From Bacillus carboniphilus (GTDB lineage Bacteria; Bacillota; Bacilli; Bacillales; JC228), in contig NZ_BAAADJ010000021.1 of NCBI RefSeq assembly GCF_039522365.1, forward strand, positions 149,584-213,583: a stretch of DNA of 64,000 nucleotides, read 5' to 3'. The notes under the pieces are model-generated. The model worked only from the letters and a program-made list of their open reading frames with translations. It made no database searches and was not told where the DNA came from. Below are positions 26,181-35,932 of the stretch, piece after piece; the first letter of the stretch is position 1, and the number at the start of each line of letters is the position of its first letter. Made by a program: the position numbers and the translations under genes.

Positions 26181-26589
26181 AAGAAAGGTTTTGTCCACCC
26201 CCATAGATTAAAAAAATTACTAAGGGATGATAAATGAAAAATGATTTTTAATCTTTTGGTCTATTTTTTTATGATTATTACTGTAAGCGTATTCAACGCC
26301 TATACTTTAAAGTTTGTTCAACAGACCTATAGCTGATAGACATAGTGATGGATGAAGGACAGGGAGATAATTATACTAGGTGAATCTTAAGTAGAGGTTA
26401 AAGGGTTTATGGAAGAAACCATTGATAATGAATACATAAACGTCAGTATTCTTGTGTTTTGTTTTATACCCTTACCCCTTTAAGCACATTTCACATAATA
26501 TCAAGAAATGCACACAAATAGTGCATAAATTCTTGATATTTAATTGGTATATTGGGAGGGACAACAACTTATAACAAAGGAGCAGAAAA
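26181..26589. other. Long intergenic region at the edge of the copper region
   Basis: 409 bases without a firm gene. Contains a 31-codon hydrophobic frame (26241-26336, one predicted membrane helix, weak ribosome site), a cre-like TGTAAGCGTATTCA (26282-26295) and the inverted repeat at 26497. It marks the boundary between chromosomal repair genes and the metal block. Confidence 0.4.
26497..26540. repeat. Inverted repeat upstream of lgt
   Basis: AATATCAAGAAATGCAC (26497-26513) and GTGCAT, AAA bulge, TTCTTGATATT (26521-26540). 17 pairs with a three-base bulge. No T tail, so an operator or leader structure is likelier than a terminator. Confidence 0.6.
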
Positions 26590-27390
26590 ATGTCAACTGT
26601 ACAACCATTAGATCGAATTGCATTTGAGTTTGGGCCGTTTACGGTATATTGGTATGGGATTATTATCGGATGTGGAATATTTTTAGGATGGTGGTTAGCA
26701 AGTAGAGAAGCTAAAAAGCAAGGATTACCTCAAGATATGTTTTCAAATTTATTATTATGGGCAGTCCCTATTTCTATTGTAAGTGCACGAATTTATTATG
26801 TGATATTTGAATGGGGATACTATTCAAATAATATTGGACAAATCTTTCAGATATGGGAAGGTGGTATTGCCATTCACGGAGCGTTAATTGGAGCAATAAT
26901 CACGACCTTTGTCTTTACGAGAAAACATAATGTTTCCTTTTGGAAGTTAGCTGATATAGCTGCACCAAGCATTATCTTAGGACAAGCTATTGGACGCTGG
27001 GGTAATTTTATGAATCAGGAGGCGCACGGTACAGAAGTTTCTAGAGAATTTTTAGAAGGTCTGATGCTACCAGAAGTTATCATCAATCAAATGTATATAG
27101 AGGGCACTTACTTTCATCCTACTTTTTTATATGAATCCTTATGGAACCTCTTAGGATTTGTTTTATTAATTAGTATAAGGAGATTGACAATAAGGAACGG
27201 AGAGTTATTTTTAACTTATATTATTTGGTATTCCTTTGGGCGCTTTTTCATTGAAGGAATGAGAACAGACAGTTTAATGCTTACGGATTCATTAAGGATT
27301 GCACAAATAATCTCTATAATTTTAATCATTGTTAGTACAATGTTGATTTTTATTAACAGAAAAAGGGAAACTACTAAAAAGAATACTTAA
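26590..27390 (+). CDS. lgt: Prolipoprotein diacylglyceryl transferase (accessory Lgt)
   Basis: 266 residues, seven membrane segments. The Lgt signature is [13 protein letters not shown]; the conserved HG lies in [11 protein letters not shown], and YESLWN follows. It adds diacylglycerol to lipobox cysteines. A housekeeping lgt normally neighbours hprK, so this copy beside copB is probably accessory. Three lipoproteins in the region (multicopper oxidase 31766, zinc-binding protein 33690, lipoprotein 45777) are possible clients. AAAGGAG before ATG. 27 bases to copB, same operon. Confidence 0.9.
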   Translation: MSTVQPLDRIAFEFGPFTVYWYGIIIGCGIFLGWWLASREAKKQGLPQDMFSNLLLWAVPISIVSARIYYVIFEWGYYSNNIGQIFQIWEGGIAIHGALIGAIITTFVFTRKHNVSFWKLADIAAPSIILGQAIGRWGNFMNQEAHGTEVSREFLEGLMLPEVIINQMYIEGTYFHPTFLYESLWNLLGFVLLISIRRLTIRNGELFLTYIIWYSFGRFFIEGMRTDSLMLTDSLRIAQIISIILIIVSTMLIFINRKRETTKKNT

Positions 27391-27417
27391 TCTTAAACAA
27401 AGAAAGGAGACATATAA

Positions 27418-29520
27418 ATGGACCATAGTACAAAAGATGGTCATCACCACCATCATTCACATGGGCCAGATACAAAAGATAGTCATCATAACCATGTTCA
27501 TGATTCTGAAATGACTGCTGGCAGTCAACATCAAAATAATCATGATCATCAACATCATAGTCACACTGATCACAATACACATCATGGCCATATGATTGAG
27601 GATTTTAAGAAAAGATTTTGGGTTTCTCTTATTGTCACCATTCCAATTCTAATTCTTTCTCCAATGATTCAAATGTTTCTTAATGTTGACTGGAGATTCC
27701 CTTTAGATATGTATATCCTTTTTGGCTTATCCTCTTTCGTTTTCTTTTATGGAGGATGGCCATTCCTGACTGGTGCTAAAGATGAATTAAGGCAAAAGGA
27801 ACCAGGGATGATGACACTTATCGCATTGGCCATTGTTGTTGCCTATGTTTATAGTGTAATGGCAACCTTTGGCTTAACGAAAGGCGATTTTTACTGGGAA
27901 TTAGCCACCCTTATCGATATTATGCTTCTCGGTCATTGGATTGAGATGAAGTCAATCATGGGTGCATCTAGGGCCTTAGAGGAATTAGTAAAACTAATGC
28001 CTAGTGAAGCACATCGAATAATGGAAAATGGGGAAATTGAAGATGTTCAGATTAAAGAGTTAAAGGAAGGAGATATAGTATTAGTTAAACCAGGGGAAAA
28101 ACTTCCGGTTGATGGAAAAATAACGGAAGGAAATTCTTCTATTGATGAATCTATGTTAACTGGTGAATCCGCTCCAGTTGAAAAGGGACAAGGAGATCAA
28201 GCAATCGGAGGATCTATCAACGGTGAAGGCTCTTTAACTGTTCAGGTGCAAAAAACAGGGGAATCTACATACTTGTCTCAAGTTATTAACTTAGTCAAAG
28301 AAGCACAAGCGACTAAATCAAGAACACAGGATCTTTCTAATCGTGCTGCCAAGTGGCTATTCTATCTAGCTTTAGGTGTGGGTATTTTAACTTTAGTGGT
28401 TTGGCTTTTGCTAGGTTATTCCTTCTCTTTTGCACTGGAGAGAATGGTAACGGTCATGATCATATCTTGTCCACATGCCTTAGGACTTGCAGCTCCACTT
28501 GTTGTGGCTGTATCAACAGCCATTTCAGCTAAAAAAGGGCTTCTTATCAGAAATCGAGCTCATTTTGAGAATGCTCGTAAAATTAAAGCTGTCGTTTTTG
28601 ATAAGACTGGAACATTAACGAAAGGTGAATTTGGTGTAACTAATATCCAAACTGAAAACGGGTTTTCTGAGCAAGAAGTAATTCAGCTTGCAGCTTCTCT
28701 TGAATCCCAGTCACAGCACCCTATTGCGACTGGAATTGTAAAGGAAGCAAAGTTCCGTAATTTAGAATTTAGTGAGGTTCAGAAGTTTCATTCCTTAACA
28801 GGAAAAGGGCTAGAAGGGACCATTAAAGGAAAACATATCATGGTGGTTAGCCCTGGATATGTTAAGAGTAGGAATATTCAATATGACAAAGAGAGTTTTA
28901 ATGAATGGTCCTCAGAGGGTAAAACTGTTGTCTTCGTATTAATGAATCAATCTTTAGCAGGGATGATTGCTTTAGCTGACATAATTAGGGACTCTGCAAA
29001 ATCAGCTATTCAAAGCTTAAAGGAAATGGGAATAAAGAGCTATATGTTGACAGGAGATAATCAAAAAGTTGCTAATTACGTAGGAAGTCAGTTAAACATG
29101 GATGATGTCATAGCAGAAGTTCTCCCTCATCAAAAATCTGAGAAAATTGAAGCAATTCAACAAGAGGGACTAAAAGTTGCTATGACAGGTGATGGTGTCA
29201 ACGATGCGCCAGCTTTAGCAAAAGCAGATTTAGGAATTGCTATTGGAACAGGGACAGATGTTGCAATTGAATCTGCAGATATTGTGTTAGTCAATAGCAA
29301 CCCTGAAGATGTTGTAAATATCATTCATCTTTCGAATGCAACATACAAGAAGATGACTCAAAATTTATGGTGGGCAGCTGGATACAACATAATTACCATC
29401 CCGTTAGCAGCAGGGGTGTTATACAAATTTGGATTAATATTAAGTCCAGCGGTTGGGGCTGTTTTGATGTCATTAAGTACAGTAATTGTTGCCATTAACG
29501 CAAAGACCTTAAAAATATAA
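27418..29520 (+). CDS. copB: Copper-exporting P1B-type ATPase, CopB (CPH) class
   Basis: 700 residues. The first 58 are His-rich (HHHHHSH-like clusters), in place of an HMA domain. Actuator TGESAP, ion-site motif [11 protein letters not shown] (CPH, the CopB/P1B-3 class, versus CPC in CopA at 61010), phosphorylation DKTGTLTKG, hinge [10 protein letters not shown]. CopB proteins export Cu+ (or Cu2+) and confer resistance, often on mobile copper islands. A convergent terminator is shared with the response regulator gene. Confidence 0.93.
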   Translation: MDHSTKDGHHHHHSHGPDTKDSHHNHVHDSEMTAGSQHQNNHDHQHHSHTDHNTHHGHMIEDFKKRFWVSLIVTIPILILSPMIQMFLNVDWRFPLDMYILFGLSSFVFFYGGWPFLTGAKDELRQKEPGMMTLIALAIVVAYVYSVMATFGLTKGDFYWELATLIDIMLLGHWIEMKSIMGASRALEELVKLMPSEAHRIMENGEIEDVQIKELKEGDIVLVKPGEKLPVDGKITEGNSSIDESMLTGESAPVEKGQGDQAIGGSINGEGSLTVQVQKTGESTYLSQVINLVKEAQATKSRTQDLSNRAAKWLFYLALGVGILTLVVWLLLGYSFSFALERMVTVMIISCPHALGLAAPLVVAVSTAISAKKGLLIRNRAHFENARKIKAVVFDKTGTLTKGEFGVTNIQTENGFSEQEVIQLAASLESQSQHPIATGIVKEAKFRNLEFSEVQKFHSLTGKGLEGTIKGKHIMVVSPGYVKSRNIQYDKESFNEWSSEGKTVVFVLMNQSLAGMIALADIIRDSAKSAIQSLKEMGIKSYMLTGDNQKVANYVGSQLNMDDVIAEVLPHQKSEKIEAIQQEGLKVAMTGDGVNDAPALAKADLGIAIGTGTDVAIESADIVLVNSNPEDVVNIIHLSNATYKKMTQNLWWAAGYNIITIPLAAGVLYKFGLILSPAVGAVLMSLSTVIVAINAKTLKI

Positions 29521-29584
29521 GGAATATATCTTGGCCATATTCTTAATTGAGATGATAAAAATAAGAAGTAAACCTTAATAAGAA

Positions 29585-29614
29585 GAAAGAGAACCTATTT
29601 CTGGGTTCTCTTTC
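29585..29614. terminator. Bidirectional terminator
   Basis: GAAAGAGAACC (29585-29595) and GGTTCTCTTTC (29604-29614). The right arm touches the response-regulator stop codon. Confidence 0.8.
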
Positions 29615-30291
29615 TAGTTGGTAGAGCCCCATTTATAGCCAACTCCCCAAACAGTCTGTAGATAATTTTCCACAGGGAAACCAGCTTTCCGGAGCTTATC
29701 TCGTAAGTTTCGAATATGAGAATCGACTGCTCTATCTGTGGTATCCGAACTTTCTCCCCACAAAAGTTCCACTAATGAATCCCTAGAAAAAGCTCGCCTT
29801 TGATTTGCTAAGAAAAGACCGAGTAAAGAGAACTCTTTCGGTGTCAAAGTAATTTCTTTACCTACAAATAAGACTCTTCTTGCATCCGAATCCCAAGTCA
29901 AACCCTCGAAGTTCAAGGCTTTTTCACCATAATACCTTCTTAAAACAGCTTCTAGTTTTGCTACAAGGACTTCTTCATCAAATGGTTTTGTTATATAATC
30001 ATCTGCCCCAATTCGTAAGCCTTTCACGATATCTTCCTGGTTTGTACGAGCAGTTAAATATAAAACAGGGACATTGGAAAATTCACGAATCTCCTTTAAT
30101 AAGTCCCATCCATTAACATTTGGCATCATAACATCTAAAATTACGGCATCCATGGGGTTTTTCTTTAAAAAGTCAGTTACTTGTAAAGGATTATCCATTA
30201 ACATACATTGAAAATCGTGATTTTCTAAGTATATTTTTAATAATGTAAGCATGTGTAGCTCATCATCCACAATCAAAATTTTCCGTCTCAT
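29614..30291 (-). CDS. OmpR/PhoB-family response regulator
   Basis: 225 residues from the ATG at 30291 (nine in-frame codons upstream rejected because the ATG overlaps the kinase stop as ATGA). Receiver domain: KILIVDDELHM, phospho-Asp in AVILDVMMPN, Lys in DYITKPFDEE. Winged helix: LTPKEFSLLGLFLANQRRAFSRDSL and RAVDSHIRNLRDKL. Paired with the kinase upstream. Location between copB and a multicopper oxidase suggests a copper or envelope signal. Candidate 11-bp tandem target repeats occur at 33485, 37121, 40092 and 46890. Confidence 0.93.
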   Translation of the reverse strand: MRRKILIVDDELHMLTLLKIYLENHDFQCMLMDNPLQVTDFLKKNPMDAVILDVMMPNVNGWDLLKEIREFSNVPVLYLTARTNQEDIVKGLRIGADDYITKPFDEEVLVAKLEAVLRRYYGEKALNFEGLTWDSDARRVLFVGKEITLTPKEFSLLGLFLANQRRAFSRDSLVELLWGESSDTTDRAVDSHIRNLRDKLRKAGFPVENYLQTVWGVGYKWGSTN

Positions 30292-31667
30292 TTCACAATC
30301 CCTCCTGGAATACAAATCAAAATTTGAAACAATCCATTTTCATAGGAAACGGATAAGGTACCTTGATGCGCATCAATTATTTCTTTGACAACTGAAAGTC
30401 CGAGTCCAACTCCTCCAGTTTTTCTAGAACGGGATGAATCTACTCTATAAAAACGGTCAAACAAACGGGGGAGGTGAAAGGACTCTATAGAATTACTTTC
30501 ATTTTGAATCGAAATATAAATCATTTTCTTTTTCTCATAAGCATTCATCCAAATGGTACTGTTGGGTGTCGAATACTTTTTTGCATTGTCCAATAGATTC
30601 AATAAACACTGTTCTATTCTTACAGGATCAATATATCCCCATACTTCATTATCCACCTTTAAGTCTAACTTTTTTCCCTCTTCCACAAAAGCCGGTTGAA
30701 ACCGATTGTAAAGACTGTATAAAATTTTATTGAGATGTACTTTTGCCTTTTGAATTGTGAACAGGTTTTGATCCATTTTAGCTAACTCAAACAACTCCTG
30801 AATTAGATTGACAAGACGTTCTGATTCTTCATAAATAACCTGAATGTATTTGTCTTTATCCTTTTGACTAACGAGCCCTTTTTTACAAACATCCGCATAA
30901 CCCTTTATATAAGTAAGGGGAGTCCTTAGCTCGTGAGAAATACTTGCTAAAAATTCCTTTCTACTCTCCGTTAAGTGCTGTAAATCATCAGAAAGTTTAT
31001 AGATTGCCTTTGAGAGCTCTCCTAATTCATCATTACCAAAGTCAGGAAGTTTAACTGAAAAGTCACCCATACTAATTTTTTCTGTTGCTTGTTTCATTTT
31101 TACTAATGGTTTGGTGATTAGGATTGTTAAAAATGAAATTACGAATGCAGTTACAATAAGTGAGACAATCGCACCAAATATGAAATGTTGATTCATCTCT
31201 TTCATTAGCGAACGAAGGTTTTTAGTCGATTTAAACATATAAAGAAAATATGTTTGATCTTCATAATCAATTGTACTGACAGTGGTGACAAATGGACTTT
31301 CCAAAAAATCAGATTCTATAACTGAATCCTTGTTTATCATAACTGTTTTCGCATGTACATTATTAATGATATTTTTAATAATTGGACTAATGGAGGTAGA
31401 AGTTCGAATAATGTCTAAGTTTTCGTTTGTTATGACTACGGAAGTATCAGAGGATGACTCCATAAGCATGACATGACCAATCGTATCTTCACTAAATTTT
31501 TCTTCTAGGACATCGCGATGTGAGTTGCCACGTGCTTGCAGAGTTTCCATTTCTTCTTCAATATACGTTTTTACAATGGATTCATGTAAAAAGACTAAAA
31601 GTAAAACGATGATTCCAAAAAAAACAACAAAGAAGGCAAGCCCAAGTTTAATAGAAAGTTTATTCAT
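30288..31667 (-). CDS. Membrane sensor histidine kinase
   Basis: 459 residues from the ATG at 31667 (AAGAGGTG ahead; 13 earlier in-frame codons rejected). TM1 at residues 6-28, an extracellular domain of about 125 residues, TM2 near 155-178. HAMP, then the HisKA box SHELRTPLTYIKGY, N box LLNLLDNAKKYS and G box GGVGLGLSVVKEI. The extracellular domain has no His/Met copper cluster, so the signal is not evident. Translationally coupled to the regulator. Confidence 0.92.
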   Translation of the reverse strand: MNKLSIKLGLAFFVVFFGIIVLLLVFLHESIVKTYIEEEMETLQARGNSHRDVLEEKFSEDTIGHVMLMESSSDTSVVITNENLDIIRTSTSISPIIKNIINNVHAKTVMINKDSVIESDFLESPFVTTVSTIDYEDQTYFLYMFKSTKNLRSLMKEMNQHFIFGAIVSLIVTAFVISFLTILITKPLVKMKQATEKISMGDFSVKLPDFGNDELGELSKAIYKLSDDLQHLTESRKEFLASISHELRTPLTYIKGYADVCKKGLVSQKDKDKYIQVIYEESERLVNLIQELFELAKMDQNLFTIQKAKVHLNKILYSLYNRFQPAFVEEGKKLDLKVDNEVWGYIDPVRIEQCLLNLLDNAKKYSTPNSTIWMNAYEKKKMIYISIQNESNSIESFHLPRLFDRFYRVDSSRSRKTGGVGLGLSVVKEIIDAHQGTLSVSYENGLFQILICIPGGIVK

Positions 31668-31711
31668 AACAACACCTCTTAAATTATTGTAAACGAAGTG
31701 TTTCATAAAAA

Positions 31712-31757
31712 TAAGAATAAAGCTGATCCATCAACATTTTTTGACGAATCAGCTTCT
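31712..31757 (-). terminator. Terminator after the multicopper oxidase gene
   Basis: On the minus strand AAGCTGATTCGTC pairs with GATGGATCAGCTT around a ten-base loop, with T-rich sequence following. Reduces read-through into the kinase/regulator genes. Confidence 0.7.
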
Positions 31758-31765
31758 TTCTTTAG

Positions 31766-33436
31766 TTATTCAGGTTGATTATTAGCATTCGGGTCTGGAG
31801 TAAAGTCTGGTTTAAATCCTTCGTACGTTACTTTTGTTACCATTCCAGCTGAAGCGTGGTGTAAATCATGACAATGGAACATCCAGTCACCAGTATTATC
31901 TGCTTTAAATGCCACTTCATATTCTTCTCCAGGCTTTAAGTTTAGAGTGTCCTTCATAATTACAGCATCATCTAATGGTTTACCATTTTTACTTAGTACT
32001 TGGAAGAAGTGACCGTGTAAATGCATAGGGTGATCATCTGTTTCAGAATTGTTTACCAATTTCACCTTTACGAGATCCCCTTCTTGAACGACAATTTCTT
32101 CGGTTTTAGGGTAGGCTTTACCATTGATTGTATAAATCATACCACTGTTATCCATTTCAGTATTCAAATCCATTGTGTACTCAATATCGTATGCTTGATC
32201 TAAAGTAAATACTGTTTGTTCCTTCTCACCGTAGTTAACTAAATCAAATAAAGGCAAACTTTCGTCAGCATTAGGTGCATCTTGTTGGCCGTTGTACCCT
32301 TCGTATTGGAGTTGGATTTTCATGCCGTCGGTACCTTCCATTTCTCCGTGACATTCAATCCACCAATTGCCTGGCTTATCAGCAATAAATTCAATATCAT
32401 ATCTTTCGCCAGGGGCTACTTGGATTAGTTGGTCCCTAAATGTTCCTGGATTAGAAATTTGCTGACCATCTGAACTAACGACTTTTATATCTTGACCATG
32501 AATATGGAATTTATGTGACATAAATCCAGCATTAACCAAACGAATTCTGACTTTTTCTCCTTCTTTTACCTGAAGGGGTTCTATCATGTCTCCGCTTTTA
32601 CCGTTGATTGTAAAAATGTTGTACATGCTCATATCATGACCCATACTTGAATCACCTTCTTCGTGATCCATTTCCTCCATGGAATCATCATCCATATCCA
32701 TTCCACTATGGTCCATTCCTTCCATGGAAGAACTATCCGAGTCTTCATCTGTTGACTCATTTGAACTCATATTATCCATATCATGTTCTGCTTCATTTTC
32801 CATTTGCATTCCATTTGATCCAATCCACTCATCTAGAACAAGCGTGTAATCTCGATCTACATCTAGCCCTTCCTTAGGTTCAATGATGAAAGAACCATAT
32901 AATCCTTTATCAACTTGGTTAACTCCGTCTTGGTGGGAATGATACCAATACGTACCCGGGACGGAAGCATTAAATTCATACGTAAATGTTTCACCAGGTT
33001 GAACAGCATTCATTGTTACTCCCGGAATTCCATCCATATTGTTAGGAACAGGTAGTCCATGCCAGTGAATGGTGACGGGATCGGTGAGTTCATTCTTTAA
33101 GTTAACTTTTACGTTTTCTCCCTCAGTTACCCGAATTTGAGGGCCTGGAACGGATCCATTAAAAGTCCAAGCCAAAACTGACTCATCCTTGTTTAAAGAA
33201 TGCTGCCTTTCTTGGGCGACTATAGTAAACTCGTTATCTGTTATTACTTCTGTTGCTACAGTAGAAGTCAGCGTGTTTTCGGGTGAAGTTACTTCTTCAT
33301 TTTGATTGTCAGTTGGTTGTTTTTCATTATCCATTTCTGGCATGTCATGATCCATGCCTTCCATTGAATTAGAACAAGCTCCTAAAAATAAGGTAAGCCC
33401 AAGAATAGTTAATAGTAAAAGCCATCTATATTTCAT
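31766..33436 (-). CDS. Multicopper oxidase lipoprotein with Met/His-rich insert
   Basis: 556 residues. Lipobox LFLGAC with Cys 21, then a Met/Asp/His-rich segment (SMEGMDHDMPEMD). Copper ligands are complete: HWHGLPVPNN, WYHSHQDG, HPMHLHGHFF and FHCHDLHH with the type-1 Cys and axial Met (SAGM). A second metal-binding stretch of MDH/MEGMDHSGMD repeats lies between residues 215 and 280. Such proteins oxidise Cu+ on the cell surface. GGAGGAAC precedes the ATG. It needs Lgt, encoded 4.4 kb away. Confidence 0.93.
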   Translation of the reverse strand: MKYRWLLLLTILGLTLFLGACSNSMEGMDHDMPEMDNEKQPTDNQNEEVTSPENTLTSTVATEVITDNEFTIVAQERQHSLNKDESVLAWTFNGSVPGPQIRVTEGENVKVNLKNELTDPVTIHWHGLPVPNNMDGIPGVTMNAVQPGETFTYEFNASVPGTYWYHSHQDGVNQVDKGLYGSFIIEPKEGLDVDRDYTLVLDEWIGSNGMQMENEAEHDMDNMSSNESTDEDSDSSSMEGMDHSGMDMDDDSMEEMDHEEGDSSMGHDMSMYNIFTINGKSGDMIEPLQVKEGEKVRIRLVNAGFMSHKFHIHGQDIKVVSSDGQQISNPGTFRDQLIQVAPGERYDIEFIADKPGNWWIECHGEMEGTDGMKIQLQYEGYNGQQDAPNADESLPLFDLVNYGEKEQTVFTLDQAYDIEYTMDLNTEMDNSGMIYTINGKAYPKTEEIVVQEGDLVKVKLVNNSETDDHPMHLHGHFFQVLSKNGKPLDDAVIMKDTLNLKPGEEYEVAFKADNTGDWMFHCHDLHHASAGMVTKVTYEGFKPDFTPDPNANNQPE

Positions 33437-33484
33437 TTTTCGTTCCTCCTTTATATCTACAGGAAAGAATGTAACATGGAATTG

Positions 33485-33506
33485 TGGAGAAATTATCGAG
33501 AGAAAT
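33485..33506 (+). promoter_or_regulatory. Candidate response-regulator repeat (two 11-bp units)
   Basis: TGGAGAAATTA (33485-33495) then TCGAGAGAAAT (33496-33506), in register with the TNRAGA units at 40092 and 46890. Lies between the divergent oxidase and zinc-protein genes. Confidence 0.35.
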
Positions 33507-33632
33507 AAATACTAATGATATAGATTAAATAGGGGTTAGTTTCCTGAATCAAATATAAACCTTGATTAGAGACTAGGGTGTTGTAAATTAAAAGGATTAT
33601 CTTTACAACTATGAAAATAGCTGATACAATGC

Positions 33633-33653
33633 AAATCGTAATCATTACGATTT
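33633..33653. promoter_or_regulatory. Zur box
   Basis: The 15-mer TCGTAATCATTACGA (33636-33650) is a perfect dyad and equals the Bacillus Zur consensus TCGTAATNATTACGA; three A/T pairs extend the symmetry. 37 bases before the zinc-binding lipoprotein gene, so zinc represses it. Confidence 0.9.
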
Positions 33654-33689
33654 AATGCAAGGAAAAATTTTAGAGAGGATAGAACTAAT

Positions 33690-34679
33690 ATGAAGTATAA
33701 AGCTTTTTTATTGTTTGCATTTTTATTCGGGGGAATATATTTAAGTGGTTGTACTATAGAACAAACAGTGGGAGAAAGTAGTGAACAGGAGAAACTTATC
33801 ATTTACACAAGTATTTTTCCACTTGAAGACTTTACTAAAAAAATTGGAGGAGAGCACGTAACCGTAAGGCAGATGATTCCTGATGGGGGAGATGCACATA
33901 CGTATGAACCTTCATTAAACGATATGGTAAAGTTTTCAGAAGCTGATTTCATATTTTATAATGGTTTACAACTTGAAGGCTTTATAGAGCCCATTAAAGA
34001 TTCTCTATCAAAAAAGGATGTCGAAATTATAGGAATAGGTGAATTAGTATTAGAGAAAATGTATGGTGAATATGAAAAAGAGGAGGGCCATGAAGAAGAA
34101 AATGAGGAACTTGGTGAGGTGGAAGAGGTCAATGGAGATCCACACGATGATCATAGTGATATAGATCCTCATATTTGGCTAAATCCAAAAAATGCAATGG
34201 AAATGGCAAAAATAATCTTAAGTGAACTTCAAAAGGCAAAACCAGAAGCAGCAGATGAGTTTAGAGAAAACTATGAAGATATAGCAGACAATTTTGAAAC
34301 ACTGGACACAGCCTTTAAAGAAACTGTAGACAGCTCTCTTAATAATAGGATTGTTGTAGCACATGCAGCCTACGGGTATTGGGAGGAAGCCTATGGGCTT
34401 GAGCAGATAGCAGTTAACGGATTGTCTACTACTGAAGAACCCTCCCAAAAAAAACTTTTTGATATTACTAAGCTAATAGAAAAAGAAGGCATATCTTACA
34501 TTATCTTTGAACAAAATGTTTCTTCACGTATAGCGAAAATCCTACAAGAAGAAGCAGGGGTTGAAGAGCTTCTACTAAGTAACTTGGCTACTATAACAGA
34601 TGAAGATCGTCAGAATGGAGAAGACTACTTCAGTATCATGTCACGTAATATAGAAACACTAACAAAAGCATTGAATTAA
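33690..34679 (+). CDS. Zinc ABC transporter substrate-binding lipoprotein (ZnuA/AdcA type)
   Basis: 329 residues. Lipobox YLSGC; cluster A-I family fold (IIYTSIFPLEDFTKKIGGEHV, metal His in GDAHTYEPS, HIWLNPKNA, AHAAYGYW). An acidic His-containing loop (residues 130-160, EEGHEEENEE and DPHDDHSDIDPH) is typical of zinc-specific members. Governed by a Zur box. No permease or ATPase gene is adjacent, so it must use a transporter encoded elsewhere. Confidence 0.9.
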   Translation: MKYKAFLLFAFLFGGIYLSGCTIEQTVGESSEQEKLIIYTSIFPLEDFTKKIGGEHVTVRQMIPDGGDAHTYEPSLNDMVKFSEADFIFYNGLQLEGFIEPIKDSLSKKDVEIIGIGELVLEKMYGEYEKEEGHEEENEELGEVEEVNGDPHDDHSDIDPHIWLNPKNAMEMAKIILSELQKAKPEAADEFRENYEDIADNFETLDTAFKETVDSSLNNRIVVAHAAYGYWEEAYGLEQIAVNGLSTTEEPSQKKLFDITKLIEKEGISYIIFEQNVSSRIAKILQEEAGVEELLLSNLATITDEDRQNGEDYFSIMSRNIETLTKALN

Positions 34680-34854
34680 TATCATAGTACGACTTTCATT
34701 AGTGGTCTTTTCAATTTACTAAAGGGGTATATACTCAAAATATTTAACAAAAATGAAAAGAGGGAGTCCACGACATTTATTGGTGAAGAAGAAGCTTAGG
34801 GCTATATTGGAACCCTATGTTATGTATTTTGGTTTGTGATTACACCGTCCTAAG

Positions 34855-34889
34855 ACTTTGTACCTGATTAAAACAATCAGGTACAAAGT
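34855..34889 (+). terminator. Perfect hairpin after the zinc-binding gene
   Basis: ACTTTGTACCTGATT (34855-34869) and AATCAGGTACAAAGT (34875-34889), five-base loop, weak T tail. Located 175 bases past the stop. Terminator or remnant of a palindromic element. Confidence 0.5.
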
Positions 34890-34907
34890 TTATAAAGGAG
34901 GAGTTTT

Positions 34908-34953
34908 AGCATATTTTAATTCGTCACTTTGAAGGTGAGAATTAGAATATGCT
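34908..34953. terminator. Hairpin between convergent genes
   Basis: AGCATATTTTAATTC (34908-34922) and GAATTAGAATATGCT (34939-34953), one mismatch. Sits just after the minus-strand stop at 34958 and probably ends that transcript. Confidence 0.55.
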
Positions 34954-34957
34954 TGTA

Positions 34958-35281
34958 TTACCAGAAGAAAAATGGAAGTAAAGCTAGACCGGCAAGTGCC
35001 CCCAATGCAATTCCATATCCATAGCCACCATACCCATACCCATAGCCACGATAATAACCAAGCCCGTAACCGCCTAGTCTTCTAGGTTGACCAAGAGGTC
35101 TAATATATACTCTGTTTCGATCTACATGTTGAATAATTCCTCTATGAATCCTACCGTTTCGAGTTCTTATTTCAACAGCACGCCCTCTAAAGTACACAGG
35201 AAATTCCTGAATAAAAAAGGTCGCAATCGATAGCAACCTTTTTATTTTGTTGAAAGGAGTTTCAAAAACCAATATCATCAA
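34958..35281 (-). CDS. Small Gly/Tyr-rich protein of unknown function
   Basis: Up to 107 residues. Core FPVYFRGRAVEIRTRNGRIHRGIIQHVDRNRVYIRPL resembles an Sm-like strand-turn-strand, then a Gly/Tyr repeat (GYGYGYGGYGYG) and a hydrophobic C-terminus ending FFFW. Similar small proteins occur in other Bacillaceae; spore or envelope role is a guess. The start is doubtful: a hairpin (35207-35246) lies inside the first 25 codons, so GTG 35197 (AGGAA six bases ahead) may be the real start, giving 79 residues. Confidence 0.65.
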   Translation of the reverse strand: MMILVFETPFNKIKRLLSIATFFIQEFPVYFRGRAVEIRTRNGRIHRGIIQHVDRNRVYIRPLGQPRRLGGYGLGYYRGYGYGYGGYGYGIALGALAGLALLPFFFW

Positions 35282-35319
35282 CCTATAAATTTTTTATGAA
35301 ATAAGCGGTACTTTAGACC

Positions 35320-35883
35320 CTATTCTTTTTTAAAGTGATAACGAATAATTGATTTTATTATAGGAACTAATAAACCCACTGATAAAATAATCAATAGAAA
35401 TTTAATTGATGGCATAAGTTCTTTAAGACCATAAACGGTAAGAGCCTCCATGACAACTGCGGGAATCTTTCCAACCGAACTGGCGATAAAAAAACTGGTC
35501 CAAGAAATTTTCGAAACTGAGGCGGCCAGAGTAACTAATGCAGAAGGAACATAGGGTATGACCCTTAATAACAAGATTAGTAAAAAAGCTTCCTTTCCAG
35601 AGGAATCAACAAGTAGTTTAAGCTTATTATGAGTAGACCATTTTTGTCTTTGTTTTTTCAAACCCTTACGATAAAGGAAAAAAGCAACAAGTGCCCCAAT
35701 TGATTCACCTATAAAGGAGATCAAGGTTCCTCCCCAAAAACCAAAATAAAATAGATTCCCAGCAGTAATAAAAAAACTTGGTATCACACCTAGTACATTT
35801 ATAAAAACATTTATTAACACCGAAAAGAATATTGCAAAAACAATGTTAAGACCATCTAAAATTGTGATAAATTGATCAATCAT
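35320..35883 (-). CDS. TVP38/TMEM64 (VTT) family membrane protein
   Basis: 187 residues, five to six membrane segments. FFITAGNLFYFGFWGGTLISFIGESIGALVAFFLYRKG and LLLRVIPYVPSALVTLAASVSKISW match the VTT core with its conserved Arg-x-x-Pro-x-x-Pro. Likely lipid scramblase or flippase-like. A second VTT protein is at 18679 but belongs to another subgroup. GGGAG before the ATG. Confidence 0.85.
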   Translation of the reverse strand: MIDQFITILDGLNIVFAIFFSVLINVFINVLGVIPSFFITAGNLFYFGFWGGTLISFIGESIGALVAFFLYRKGLKKQRQKWSTHNKLKLLVDSSGKEAFLLILLLRVIPYVPSALVTLAASVSKISWTSFFIASSVGKIPAVVMEALTVYGLKELMPSIKFLLIILSVGLLVPIIKSIIRYHFKKE

Positions 35884-35932
35884 TTCGTTGAATTTCTCCC
35901 AATTTTTGTTGATTTAATTTGTAGTTACTAGG

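Noticed and set aside
26282-26295. cre-like TGTAAGCGTATTCA
   Set aside because: No gene starts within 290 bases downstream; chance match likely.
26241-26336. 31-codon hydrophobic peptide (MIFNLLVYFF start)
   Set aside because: No convincing ribosome site and AT-rich sequence easily gives hydrophobic frames; kept only as a note in the intergenic entry.
34725-34735. GGGGTATATAC half-site
   Set aside because: Only one CsoR-type half, no dyad and no gene in position.
34753-34839. 28-codon basic peptide frame
   Set aside because: No ribosome site, no recognised similarity.
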